Shown here: positions 30,283 through 38,237 of the stretch, piece after piece | Numbering within the stretch: the stretch's first letter is position 1 | How the letters are laid out: every line of letters starts with the position of its first letter | Source: Ensifer adhaerens | GTDB lineage: Bacteria; Pseudomonadota; Alphaproteobacteria; Rhizobiales; Rhizobiaceae | Length of the DNA: 64,000 nt | Direction: 5' to 3' | Assembly (NCBI RefSeq): GCF_028993555.1 | Contig: NZ_CP118612.1 | Coordinates: 62,001 to 126,000 of the forward strand | Program-made: the position numbers and the translations under genes | The notes under the pieces: model-generated | Seen by the model: only the letters and a program-made list of their open reading frames with translations | What the model was told of the DNA's origin: nothing | Databases searched by the model: none

Positions 30283-30525
30283 TCAAGCGGCGGATGGTGT
30301 TTGACGCTGCTTTCGCAAGCTCTCGCCGTGCAGTTCGATGCGGTAGGCGTTGTGGACAAGGCGGTCGAGGATTGCATCGGCGATCGTAGGATTGCCGATC
30401 ATGTCATACCAGTGATCGACGGGCACCTGGCTGGTGACGATGGTAGATCGCTTCTCGTAGCGGTCCTCGACGATCTCCAGGAGATCGCGCCGCTGCTCGT
30501 CGTTGAGCTTCTCCGGACCCCAGTC
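30283..30525 (-). pseudogene. istB: istB, 3' part (separated from its 5' part by the RIT element)
   Basis: This minus-strand segment reads DWGPEKLNDEQRRDLLEIVE, then DRYEKRSTIVTSQVPVDHWY and AILDRLVHNAYRIELHG to a stop at 30283. It continues the IstB ATPase exactly where the upstream part (34507 to 34007) breaks off. Joined through one copy of the 6-base duplication the two give 247 codons plus stop in frame. Confidence 0.88.
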
Positions 30526-30553
30526 GTCGAGTAATGTGCAGCGCAACATTAAT

Positions 30554-30640
30554 CGACTAACGTGCACTGCGCAGAGATGTGGAGCCGATACCGCAAGAGC
30601 CCGCAACTGCGCGACTTTCCCACGATCCCGCTCCACATAA
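30554..30640 (+). repeat. Left 87-bp inverted repeat of the RIT element
   Basis: It begins CGACTAACGTGCACTGCGCA and ends CTCCACATAA. Against the reverse of 33924-34010 I count six mismatches in 87 bases, grouped in two short patches. It lies just past the stop of the third recombinase gene. Confidence 0.9.
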
Positions 30641-30648
30641 CTGGGCGT

Positions 30649-31680
30649 CTACAAGCGGCGCAGCCAGCCCAACATCCCGCCATCATAAGCAATGATCGTC
30701 TGATCTTTTGCCGATGACATCACGTCGGGAAAGACTTGTTCGAGCGCTTGCCGCTTCATATCGATATCGGCTCGCGCGTAGCGCATCGTTACGTTCAGGC
30801 CCGAGTGGCCGAGCCATTGGCTGATGGTGGCAATGTCCACGCCCGCCTTGAGAAGGTGGATGGCCGTCGTGTGGCGCAAAGAGTGAGGATGGATGCTTTT
30901 TTCGGCTAGGGTGGTTTCTTCCCCCGCAGCCATATCAACATATTTGCGCAGTAAGTATCGAACACCGAACCGGGTCAGCGGTGTGCCGCGGTCGTTGAGA
31001 AAGACCCGTTGCTCGGCGGGATTATCTGAGGGCGGATGCAGTGTGTTGATCAATTCCTGAAGAAGCTGGGCCGTGTTTCGCCAGATCGGGCAAAGGCGAA
31101 CCTTGTTGCCTTTACCGTGCAGGCGCACCTGACAGGGCGATACCAGTCGAAGGTCACAAATGCGAAGATTCAGGATTTCCTGAACTCGTGCACCCGTATT
31201 GAACATCAGCGAGAATAGCGCGTAATCCCGCCGTCCCGCAGGGGTGCGGCGGTCGATACGCGCCAGGACGCTTTTGATTTCGGGCTCTTCGAGATATTCG
31301 ACAGGTGCCACCCGCGCGCCCCTCTTGAAGGGAAGTGTCACCACCAGTTGCAGGGTATCCATATATTCGGGATGCTCCGAGATCAGGAACCGCGCAAAGG
31401 TATGCATCGCCGCCAGCCTTGCATTGCGGGTCGCAATGCTGTTGCCACGCTCGACCTCAAGTGACGTGAGAAAGCTGCCGATCCTGTCGGCATTGATGTC
31501 GGAGACGTCGATGCTTTCAACGGATCCATTGGTCTCTGCCGCTGCAAATCGCAGGAACAGGACCATCGTGTCGCGATAGCTTTGGATCGTATGATGGCTC
31601 ATGCCGCGGAGAGCGGGAAGATATTCTTGAAAGAAGCGTGCCATGCTTCGGCCCAATGCGGTGGATTGATGTTTCCTCAT
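30649..31680 (-). CDS. Tyrosine recombinase, third gene of the RIT trio
   Basis: This 343-residue integrase has an N-terminal SAM-like core-binding domain (about 10-110) and a catalytic domain with the R-H-R-H-Y set: Arg in TGARVQEIL, HPHSLRHTT, WLGHSG and the nucleophile Tyr in MRYARAD. Its start overlaps the stop of the second recombinase gene by four bases, so the trio is translationally coupled. It would act together with the other two in strand exchange at the element ends. Confidence 0.9.
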   Translation of the reverse strand: MRKHQSTALGRSMARFFQEYLPALRGMSHHTIQSYRDTMVLFLRFAAAETNGSVESIDVSDINADRIGSFLTSLEVERGNSIATRNARLAAMHTFARFLISEHPEYMDTLQLVVTLPFKRGARVAPVEYLEEPEIKSVLARIDRRTPAGRRDYALFSLMFNTGARVQEILNLRICDLRLVSPCQVRLHGKGNKVRLCPIWRNTAQLLQELINTLHPPSDNPAEQRVFLNDRGTPLTRFGVRYLLRKYVDMAAGEETTLAEKSIHPHSLRHTTAIHLLKAGVDIATISQWLGHSGLNVTMRYARADIDMKRQALEQVFPDVMSSAKDQTIIAYDGGMLGWLRRL

Positions 31681-32651
31681 GCCACGACCTCGCTAACGAG
31701 ACCGCCGAAAGCCCCTTCAAAGCGGTCGCTGGCGATCTCTCTCAGCTTTGGAAGGAAGTGCAGATAACATGCCGTCGACACGATGCTGACGTGGCCCATG
31801 TAGAGAGCCAGTTTCGGCAAATTCGATTGCACATCGGCGCCGTCCAAATACCAACGGATGAGTGCGCCGACTGCAAAGCTGTGCCTCAGATCGTGGATGC
31901 GCGGGCGCCGGCCTTCGCTATCCTCAACACCTGCCATTTCGAACAGAGAATGGATGCCGCCGCTGATCCCAGTTCCGGTATAGGCACGAAGACCGCCTTC
32001 CGTGTTGATGAGAAGGGGTGTGTCGGGATCCCTGCTGAACGGTGGGGCGAGACGTTTTCGAAGGTAGCTGCACAATTCGGCATGTGCATCGGACGACAGC
32101 GGCAATATTCTCGATTTGTGGAACTTGGATTCCCGTACCCGCAACACCCCGCTTTCAGGCTCACAGTCTGCCAGCGTAAGGCGCAACAATTCACCGCGAC
32201 GCATCCCGGTCGTGTACAGCAGAATGACAGCCATCCTATATACCGCAGGCCGCAATGGCGATCCCGACGCGACGGACATATTGTTCGCAGCCGTCAACAT
32301 TTTGGCTATTTGCTCAGGCTCCACGATAACGGGACGCCGGTAAGGCTGGGGCCGCGCGAAGTACAAGGGATCAGGGACAAAGCAGCCCGGCTCCTTGCGC
32401 CGTCGATAAAGGCAGAACATGCGGACAACGCGTTGGCGATAACGCAGGGTATTGCTTGCCAGATGAGGGAATGTGGCACACCAGCGATCAAAGCTTGCTC
32501 GGTCAAGATCCTGTCCCGTGCGGCTGATAAATTCGCGCAAGGACACCAGAACCCTTTCCTCCGGATAATAGCGGCGACCAAGAGCGCGCTGGTGGGCAAG
32601 CCATGCCACAATCGGCTGATCGAGGGGTGTCGGAGAGATGGCTGTGAACAT
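31677..32651 (-). CDS. Tyrosine recombinase, second gene of the RIT trio
   Basis: This 324-residue integrase has catalytic elements TGMRRGELL, HDLRHSF, ALYMGH and a terminal Tyr in STACYLHF. The ATG at 32651 follows AAGGAGAACGGCA, a good ribosome site, so the longer frame to 32738 is rejected. It starts 11 bases after the stop of the first recombinase. It is the smallest of the three, as is usual for the middle gene of a RIT. Confidence 0.9.
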   Translation of the reverse strand: MFTAISPTPLDQPIVAWLAHQRALGRRYYPEERVLVSLREFISRTGQDLDRASFDRWCATFPHLASNTLRYRQRVVRMFCLYRRRKEPGCFVPDPLYFARPQPYRRPVIVEPEQIAKMLTAANNMSVASGSPLRPAVYRMAVILLYTTGMRRGELLRLTLADCEPESGVLRVRESKFHKSRILPLSSDAHAELCSYLRKRLAPPFSRDPDTPLLINTEGGLRAYTGTGISGGIHSLFEMAGVEDSEGRRPRIHDLRHSFAVGALIRWYLDGADVQSNLPKLALYMGHVSIVSTACYLHFLPKLREIASDRFEGAFGGLVSEVVA

Positions 32652-32662
32652 TGCCGTTCTCC

Positions 32663-33874
32663 TTAAAAGCCGGCAATGCCAGGTACGGGCAGAGCCACCG
32701 TACGCAGCATGTCCGTCTCGATGCGAAGATAAACACAAGTGCTCTCAAGGCTATGATGGCCGAGCAGGTCACCGATCGTCTTTACCCCAACGCCGCGGCC
32801 TAGCAATCGCATGGCAAACGAATGGCGCAATGCGTATGATGAGACACCCTCTAGCGGCAGGCCGCTTTGCCGTGCCCGCTTGGTGAAGATGTCGCATATC
32901 CCCCAGCTCGTCAGGGCTCCCATAGGACTACGCGCTTTAGGGAATAGAAAGTTCGTCACCGCATTGCAGGGACGCCCATCAGCAAGATATCGGTCGAGGA
33001 TTTCAAGGGTCTGGTCGGCCAAAGGAAGAACGAGCGTGGAACGAGTCTTGCGCTGCTCTACCCGCAGTGTACGTCGCTTCCAATTGACCGCGTCCAACGT
33101 CAGCGCTGCAATCTCAGAAGGTCGCAGGCCGTAATAGGCCATGAGGTGGAGGATCGCATGGTCACGGCGGCCGAGATAATCAGTCCTCGCGACCGAGGAC
33201 AGCAATTTTTCGATCATCTTCCAATCTAGGGCACGAGGTGGCAATTCTCCACGATAGGTTCTGGGCGTATCGATGCGCTCTAGCCCTCGCGCAGTCTCAC
33301 CGCGATCGCCGCAAAAGCGCAGGAAAGCGCGCAGATGGGCAACCTTGTGCTGGAGTGTTTGGCGCAGCACCCTGCGGCTCAAGATATGAATGAAGTTTTC
33401 GACGTGCTCTGATGTCAGTGCGGAAAGATCCTTTGACGGTCCAGCCGACAAGGACAGAAACTCCTCGATCGTTCCCAAATGCTGACCGATCGTCGCCAGT
33501 GCTAAGCCCCTCACGTCTAGAAGATATTCTCGATATCGCAGCAGCAACTGCTCCACGGGGCCTTGCGGCGGTGTTTCTTCGAGCCGCCCCTTTGCCTTGA
33601 GGAAGCGGCGATATGCGCGCTCGGTGGAAGCGTGGCGCAGAGCGCCAGGAACGAAGGCTAACGCTCCGTCCAATTCGGCTTCGAGTAGAATCCGGCCACA
33701 CTGAAGAGCGGCCGTGGCCTCGAGGATGCACTTCAATCGGTGGACATGGCGACGTGTCGCAGCACCAGGTAGATATCCTGCTGCGAGCAACCACCGGGCA
33801 AACAATTCAAGCTCCGCGCCGAAGCGCGAACATTCGTAATGACAAAAAGACTTCGGGAACAAAACCTTTAGCAT
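32663..33874 (-). CDS. Tyrosine recombinase, first gene of the RIT trio
   Basis: This 403-residue integrase has a long N-terminal region with two helical segments before the core-binding domain. The catalytic domain reads YGLRPSEIAAL (Arg), SSYALRHSFA (His-x-x-Arg region), LLGHHS and Tyr in TCVYLRIETD. The ATG at 33874 lies 50 bases inside the right inverted repeat, so the promoter is probably formed by the repeat itself. It is the first gene of the trio in transcription order. Confidence 0.9.
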   Translation of the reverse strand: MLKVLFPKSFCHYECSRFGAELELFARWLLAAGYLPGAATRRHVHRLKCILEATAALQCGRILLEAELDGALAFVPGALRHASTERAYRRFLKAKGRLEETPPQGPVEQLLLRYREYLLDVRGLALATIGQHLGTIEEFLSLSAGPSKDLSALTSEHVENFIHILSRRVLRQTLQHKVAHLRAFLRFCGDRGETARGLERIDTPRTYRGELPPRALDWKMIEKLLSSVARTDYLGRRDHAILHLMAYYGLRPSEIAALTLDAVNWKRRTLRVEQRKTRSTLVLPLADQTLEILDRYLADGRPCNAVTNFLFPKARSPMGALTSWGICDIFTKRARQSGLPLEGVSSYALRHSFAMRLLGRGVGVKTIGDLLGHHSLESTCVYLRIETDMLRTVALPVPGIAGF

Positions 33875-33923
33875 GGCGCTCTCCTGTTTGGGGAGTGGCC
33901 ATCCTAAGTGGACGGTGATTCAC

Positions 33924-34010
33924 TTATGTGGAGTTGTATCGTGGGAAAGTCGCGCGTCTGCGGGCTCTTGCGGTATCGGCTCCACATCTCTGCGCAGTGC
34001 ACGTTAGTCG
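33924..34010 (-). repeat. Right 87-bp inverted repeat of the RIT element
   Basis: This is the mirror of 30554-30640, beginning TTATGTGGAG and ending ACGTTAGTCG. The outermost bases GTCG coincide with the target duplication GTCGAG, so the exact crossover point within the last four bases cannot be fixed by eye. Confidence 0.9.
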
Positions 34011-34507
34011 AGGATGAGCAGGTCGGTTCTGGCGAGAGCCTTGAGGACCTTGGGATATCGCCCGTCGCCGCGCGCCAGCGCAAGGGTGGCGAACAGCCTG
34101 GGCAGGCGATGATAGGCGACGGAGAAGTCCTCGCGGCATGCCTTGTATCCGAGCGCGCAGGCCAGCCAGCTCTTGCCGACGCCGGCGGGTCCGATCAGCA
34201 AGAGGCTATGGTGTTGCCTGATCCAGTCGCAGTTGGCGAGCTTCAGGACGAGATTGCGATCGAGGCCGCGGGCGGCGCGGAAGTCGATGTTCTCGATCTG
34301 GGCATCATGGCGCAGCCTCGCGGCGCGAGCCCTTGCCTCGAAGCGCTTCTGGCGGCGCATGGTCGCCTCGCGTTCGAGCAGCAGAGCGAGCCATTCGCCA
34401 TGCTCGAGGTGTCTGGCTTCCGGCTGCGCCTCGAGCTCCTGATAGGCGCTGGCCATGCCTGTCAGGCCGAGTTCGCGCAGCATGTCGATGGTGGGATTGG
34501 TCAGCAT
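34007..34507 (-). pseudogene. istB: istB, 5' part, interrupted in Walker B
   Basis: The ATG at 34507 (ribosome site GAGGAG) opens MLTNPTIDMLRELGLTGMAS, with Walker A IGPAGVGKSWLACAL further on, and ends at LLILD, where the RIT element begins and a TAA follows at once. The missing half lies at 30283-30525. The break falls between the two Asp residues of the Walker B sequence LLILDD. IstB is the ATPase helper that licenses IstA transposition, so this IS21 copy cannot move by itself unless the RIT excises. Confidence 0.9.
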
Positions 34508-34521
34508 TATCAGGTGTCTCC

Positions 34522-36057
34522 TCAATGGAAGTAGCCGGGGCCACGCAGATTGGCGTGTTCCATGACGGCGGCGGGTTCGGTGGAATGTCTGGGGGCCTTG
34601 TGGGTTGCGATGAGCGAGGCAATCGTCTTGCAGGTCAGGCCGCCGATCTCGACGGCCCGTGCCGAAACGACCTCGGCGCGCTCGCGGCCGAGGTCGCGAT
34701 AGAGGCGCAGGATGCCGAGGCATGTTCTGAAGCCTTGCTCGGGATGTGGCCGGCTGGCGAGAATGGCGACGATCAGCCCTTCGGTCTGCGGACCGATGGA
34801 CGCGCCCCAGCGCCGGAAGCGCTCCGGCGTCCATTCGGCGTATCGGCGGTGGGAGCTCGGCATGTGCGCGGGGTCTGTTCCATAGCGCGGTCCGCCATAG
34901 CGGCGCTGATGGACCGCGACGCGTTTGCCGCGATGGAAGATCTCGATCATTCGCGCGGTCGCCCGGATATCGACCTGCTGACGAATGAGCGCGTGCGGGA
35001 CGGAATAGAAGAAGCTCCTGAACTCGGCATGGTAATCCGTCGAGACCCGCGCAAAGCGCCATTCGGCGAACTCGTACTCCTCGGCGGGCAAGCTTGCGAG
35101 CGCCGCGCGTTCGACCGTCTCGAAGAGATGGCGGCAGCTGACACCCAACCGGCGCATGACATGATTGTTGATGCGCTCCAGCACGTCGGCGATTGCGGCA
35201 TTGGCCTCGGCGAGCGAGAAGAACGTCTGTTTGCGCAAGCGGCCGAGAAGGCAACTCTGGGCGAAGCGCATGCCGTTCTCGACCTTCGCTTTGTCCTTCG
35301 GGCGTCGCGGTCGGGCCGGCAGAACGCCGACACCATAGTGGGACGCCATCATGCCGTAACTGCGGTTGATCTCGGGATCGTAGAAGCTGGCGCGGCTGAC
35401 GCCGGACTTCAGATTGTCGGGCACGACCAGGCGGGGCACACCGCCGAAGAAGGCGAACATGCGCACATGTGAGCCGACCCAGTCCGGTAAGGTCTGGGTC
35501 CAGGTCACCTCGGCGAAGGTGTAGCTCGATGCGCCGAGCACGCCAAGGAACAGCTCCGCCTCGCGGACTTCGCCAGTCTTGCGATCGACGATCGGCACCC
35601 TCTTACCGGAATAGTCGACGAAGACCTTGTCGCCGGCCGCATGCTCCTGGCGCATCGTCGGCGAAAGGCGCTGCTCGAACCCGCGGAACAGCTCGCAGAA
35701 ACGGCTATAGCCATAACCATCGGGATGGACGCTGCGATATTCCTCCCACAGGATCAGCAGTGTCACGCCGGGCTTCTTCAATTCGATAGAGAGCTGTGCC
35801 CAGTTCGGCTCGTGACGTCGCCGTTGGCCCTGCTTAACGCCGGCGCGGGCGAAAAGCCGAGACTCAAGAGCATCGTCTGTCAGCTCTCCCGGCAATGGCC
35901 AGCTCAGCCCCGCCATCGCAGCCCGCTTCAGGTTATCCTGGACGGTGCTGCGGGCAACGCCGAGGATCACCGCAATCTCTCGGCTGCTGGTTCCGTTTCC
36001 GGCAAGCCGGAGCATCTGTCGTAATTGTCGCATGGTCAGCCTTCTCTTCGCTGGCAT
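34522..36057 (-). CDS. istA: IS21-family transposase IstA
   Basis: This 511-residue DDE transposase has an N-terminal helix-turn-helix (SSREIAVILGVARSTVQDNLKRA, about 20-42). The integrase core has catalytic residues visible in KVFVDYSGKR (Asp), LVVPDNLKSG (Asp) and KDKAKVENGM (Glu). The start at 36057 follows GAGGAG, and a longer frame to 36093 is rejected. It ends 14 bases before the istB start, the normal istAB arrangement. It appears intact. Confidence 0.92.
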   Translation of the reverse strand: MPAKRRLTMRQLRQMLRLAGNGTSSREIAVILGVARSTVQDNLKRAAMAGLSWPLPGELTDDALESRLFARAGVKQGQRRRHEPNWAQLSIELKKPGVTLLILWEEYRSVHPDGYGYSRFCELFRGFEQRLSPTMRQEHAAGDKVFVDYSGKRVPIVDRKTGEVREAELFLGVLGASSYTFAEVTWTQTLPDWVGSHVRMFAFFGGVPRLVVPDNLKSGVSRASFYDPEINRSYGMMASHYGVGVLPARPRRPKDKAKVENGMRFAQSCLLGRLRKQTFFSLAEANAAIADVLERINNHVMRRLGVSCRHLFETVERAALASLPAEEYEFAEWRFARVSTDYHAEFRSFFYSVPHALIRQQVDIRATARMIEIFHRGKRVAVHQRRYGGPRYGTDPAHMPSSHRRYAEWTPERFRRWGASIGPQTEGLIVAILASRPHPEQGFRTCLGILRLYRDLGRERAEVVSARAVEIGGLTCKTIASLIATHKAPRHSTEPAAVMEHANLRGPGYFH

Positions 36058-36202
36058 CAAACTCTCCTCGTGTACCGGGAGGCTTGATGCCAAAGTTGCT
36101 GACCCAAGGGGTATCTTCAGAGCCGGAAACCGGCCGGGCTTTGATTAGAATCGTGGCCGGCTTCAAATCGGAACGGTGGCCGGATTTTGATCGGAATCCG
36201 CA

Positions 36203-36240
36203 TTCTTCAACATCTGCGACTTCATGGCGCTAAGCAAGCC
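36203..36240 (-). pseudogene. Short upstream piece of the IS6 transposase cut by IS21
   Basis: Reading down from 36240 on the minus strand gives GLLSAMKSQMLKN, which joins in frame to IAVEHRSHKALNN at 30136 when the IS21 element is removed. Further upstream the sequence no longer resembles an IS6 transposase (the usual TDKLRSY block is lost), so the gene was already truncated or was deleted later. Confidence 0.65.
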
Positions 36241-36322
36241 AGGTTGAATATGTTGAGGATAGAAGCCAGAGGCTCCGTCCGATCGTGGGGCAGGGCAGGT
36301 TCTTTGGCCGCCAGACAGAAGC

Positions 36323-36595
36323 TTAACGCGCCGTAGACGAACCGCTCGGTCCGATGACTCGTGCAAGCAGCAACGCTATATCTTCCTGCAGATCGCGGCA
36401 TATTTCGCGATACTCGTTTACAAGGTCTTGCTCAGGAAATTGGTTCCTCAAAAGTTCGTCGACCCTCATCGCGGCGAGCGCGTACGTCTCGAAAAGAAGA
36501 TCGTATTGCTCGGCTTCCAGGGCGCGTAGCTGTTCACGTTGACGAGGCAACACAAGGGCGACGCGAGCTCGACCCATCTTAGCCAAAGACGTCAT
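36323..36595 (-). CDS. Small helical protein of unknown function
   Basis: This 90-residue soluble protein opens MTSLAKMGRARVALVLPRQR and continues REQLRALEAEQYDLLFETYA. It is rich in Leu, Glu and Arg and probably forms an extended helix or coiled coil. The ATG at 36595 has GGTGAG a few bases ahead, and a GTG at 36604 is possible. No family is recognised. It lies between the mobile-element nest and tspO. Confidence 0.55.
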   Translation of the reverse strand: MTSLAKMGRARVALVLPRQREQLRALEAEQYDLLFETYALAAMRVDELLRNQFPEQDLVNEYREICRDLQEDIALLLARVIGPSGSSTAR

Positions 36596-36677
36596 GGAGC
36601 TCACCGTGCAGATTTGAACCCATCCAGAGCGTTGCTTGCCTTAAAGAGAAAACGTCTGGGCCCCCGCGCCAACGCCA

Positions 36678-37175
36678 TCAATTGACAAACCAGATCGCGA
36701 AATTCAGTACGGACGCAAAGGAGATCCACGCTGCGAGCGGCACGAGGCAAAGCGCGGCTGTCTTGTCGACGTTCCAAGCCTGCGCGATCGTTGCGAGGAT
36801 AAACCCGATTTGCACGATGATGTTCACCAGGCCGGCGACCGGACTTTGCATGGCGAAAAACATCCATGACCACAACGCATTGAGAGCGAGCTGAACATAA
36901 AATAGGGTCAGTGTCGCCAACCTGCCCGGTGTCCTGACAGGCAGGCTCAGCAGCCGCCAGGCAGCGTAAGCCATGAGGATGTAAAGCGTCGTCCAGACCG
37001 GAGCAAACACCCAGTTCGGAGGATTGAAACTCGGCTTCTCCAGCGTCGAATACCAACTTTCAATGTTCGGGTAGGTCGCCATTTGCCCGAGAATGAATGT
37101 CGCGACAACGGGCAAAATCGCGAGCAGAAGTGCCTGGATCCAGCTACGGTTTTGGTTCGCAGTTCTCTGTAGCAT
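36678..37175 (-). CDS. tspO: TspO/MBR (tryptophan-rich sensory protein) family protein
   Basis: This 165-residue five-helix membrane protein has family blocks WYSTLEKPSFNPPNWVFAPV near residues 40-59, TLYILMAYAAWRL, and ALNALWSWMFF. TspO binds porphyrins and in Rhodobacter modulates photosynthesis genes in response to oxygen. The start at 37175 is chosen because the longer frame to 37304 runs into the shared promoter region. A possible RpoE site lies upstream at 37283-37311, which fits a role in photo-oxidative stress. Confidence 0.88.
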   Translation of the reverse strand: MLQRTANQNRSWIQALLLAILPVVATFILGQMATYPNIESWYSTLEKPSFNPPNWVFAPVWTTLYILMAYAAWRLLSLPVRTPGRLATLTLFYVQLALNALWSWMFFAMQSPVAGLVNIIVQIGFILATIAQAWNVDKTAALCLVPLAAWISFASVLNFAIWFVN

Positions 37176-37282
37176 CCCTGTATCCTCTATTCCGTCCACC
37201 GCTGACAAAACATCGTCATTTTGGAGTTCTGACACCCGGGCCCGCGAGAGTTTTACCGTGCGTGTATACGCTGCATTTCTCC

Positions 37283-37311
37283 CTATACGAACGAGCCTGG
37301 TCATTGGATCA
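37283..37311 (-). promoter_or_regulatory. Possible RpoE promoter facing tspO
   Basis: On the minus strand TGATCC (37311-37306), an 18-base spacer and TATAG (37287-37283) resemble the RpoE pattern, but the -10 is TATAG, not TAA followed by two bases. It lies about 108 bases upstream of the tspO start. Confidence 0.35.
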
Positions 37312-37440
37312 GCAAATTGAAGATTGATACCTTGCGCGGGGCGGCAACCGCCAATCGCGTTCGCGCTCGTTCACTGAAGGCATCCCTTCTTGAGTGTCGG
37401 CTTGCCGCAACGGCAGTCAAAATGACGTTGGGCGCAGCGG

Positions 37441-37469
37441 TGATCCAATTCGGCCAAGATGCCGTAACG
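37441..37469 (+). promoter_or_regulatory. RpoE (ECF11-type) promoter of the fasciclin gene
   Basis: TGATCC (37441-37446), an 18-base spacer and TAACG (37465-37469) match the TGATCC-N18-TAA pattern described for Rhodobacter RpoE targets. The start codon is 68 bases downstream. The same pattern lies in front of the rpoE gene in this window. Confidence 0.7.
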
Positions 37470-37536
37470 ATTGTGCTGGACGACGTCCGGCTGGGAACGC
37501 CCGCATGGTGCGGGCCTGCAAGGAGGAAATGACGAA

Positions 37537-38094
37537 ATGAAACGGTCCCTTAAACGTACCACCGCGATCGCGTCGATTTTCGCTCTCGTAGCCTTCACCG
37601 CGAATGCCGACAATCCTACTGTCGGTGGCGCGGCCATGTCCGAAAGCAAGAATATCGTGGAAAACGCCGCGAACTCAAAGGACCACACGACACTCGTTGC
37701 AGCAGTAAAGGCCGCAGGTCTGGTGGAAACGCTTTCAGGTGATGGTCCGTTCACCGTGTTTGCGCCGACCAACGCAGCCTTCGAAGCCTTGCCTGCCGGC
37801 ACTGTCGACACGCTGCTGAAACCGGAAAACAAAGAAAAGCTGGCCAAAGTCCTGACGTGTCATGTCGTTGCTGCCAATGCGCTTTCCGATGCGGTCGGCA
37901 AGATGATCGCCGATGACGGAGGGAGCCATCCAGTCAAGACCGTCGGCGGTTGCACGCTCTCGGCAAAGATGGATGGCGATAAGATCACACTCACCGACGA
38001 AACAGGTGGCACTGCCACCGTGACTATCGCCGACGTCAAGCAGTCGAACGGTGTCATTCACGTGATCGACAAAGTGCTGCTTCCGAAAGCGTGA
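37537..38094 (+). CDS. Secreted fasciclin (FAS1) domain protein
   Basis: This 185-residue exported protein has a signal peptide (KRTTAIASIFALVAFTANA, cleavage near residue 25) and a single FAS1 domain: GPFTVFAPTNAAFEALPAGT in the first half and GVIHVIDKVLLPK at the end. FAS1 domains mediate adhesion or surface contact, and in bacteria they are often under ECF sigma or oxidative-stress control. The start at 37537 follows GGAGG. The promoter ahead of it supports membership in the RpoE regulon. Confidence 0.9.
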   Translation: MKRSLKRTTAIASIFALVAFTANADNPTVGGAAMSESKNIVENAANSKDHTTLVAAVKAAGLVETLSGDGPFTVFAPTNAAFEALPAGTVDTLLKPENKEKLAKVLTCHVVAANALSDAVGKMIADDGGSHPVKTVGGCTLSAKMDGDKITLTDETGGTATVTIADVKQSNGVIHVIDKVLLPKA

Positions 38095-38121
38095 CAAAAA
38101 CGGATCGCGTTGCACCACGCC

Positions 38122-38148
38122 TTTGCCGCCGACCACGTCGGCGGCAAA
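38122..38148. terminator. Strong hairpin between convergent genes
   Basis: TTTGCCGCCGAC (38122-38133) and GTCGGCGGCAAA (38137-38148) form a perfect 12-bp stem with a three-base loop. It sits between the fasciclin gene and the opposite-strand SDR gene, and the A/T ends give short U-runs both ways, so it can act as a bidirectional terminator. Confidence 0.7.
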
Positions 38149-38237
38149 CCTGCAAAATCGGTCGCTGCGCCGTTAGCCGTCATAACGATGATAACGCTTA
38201 AAGTCATCGAGCGTTTTCGCGGCGCACTAAACAATGC

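Larger units (their letters stand above)
30532..34006 (-). mobile_element. Recombinase-in-trio (RIT) element inserted in istB
   Basis: Three adjacent tyrosine recombinase genes on one strand are bounded by 87-bp inverted repeats and flanked by GTCGAG (30526-30531 and 34007-34012), a 6-bp direct duplication. Three different recombinases in a coupled row is the definition of RIT elements known from many proteobacteria. Excising the element with one duplication restores istB exactly. The left end carries 22 extra bases (30532-30553) outside the inverted repeat that the right end lacks. Confidence 0.85.
30137..36202 (-). mobile_element. IS21-family insertion sequence carrying an internal RIT element
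   Basis: The ends are TGCGTATTCCGG (30137) and, reversed, TGCGGATTCCGA (36202). Each end holds several copies of a GGCCGGCTTCAnATCGGAA-like repeat, the multiple transposase sites usual in IS21 members. TTCTT flanks both ends (30132-30136 and 36203-36207) as a 5-bp target duplication. Removing the element plus one TTCTT rejoins the IS6 transposase frame as AMKSQMLKN-IAVEHR. Without the 3475-base RIT insertion it would be about 2.6 kb, a normal IS21 size, with istA and istB on the minus strand. Confidence 0.88.
37176..37536. other. Divergent control region between tspO and the fasciclin gene
   Basis: These 361 bases hold open frames on both strands but none I trust as genes. They contain a good RpoE-type promoter for the fasciclin gene (37441-37469), a weaker one facing tspO, and the fasciclin ribosome site AAGGAGG near 37520. 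Confidence 0.55.

Noticed and set aside
31638..32666. 342-codon plus-strand frame inside the RIT element
   Set aside because: Antisense to the second recombinase gene, with no recognisable domain or ribosome site.
34333..35472. 379-codon plus-strand frame
   Set aside because: Antisense to istA, which carries a complete DDE core.
36590..36625. GGGTTCAAATC on the minus strand, resembling a tRNA T-loop
   Set aside because: The flanking five bases do not pair to make a T-stem and no acceptor or anticodon arm is present.
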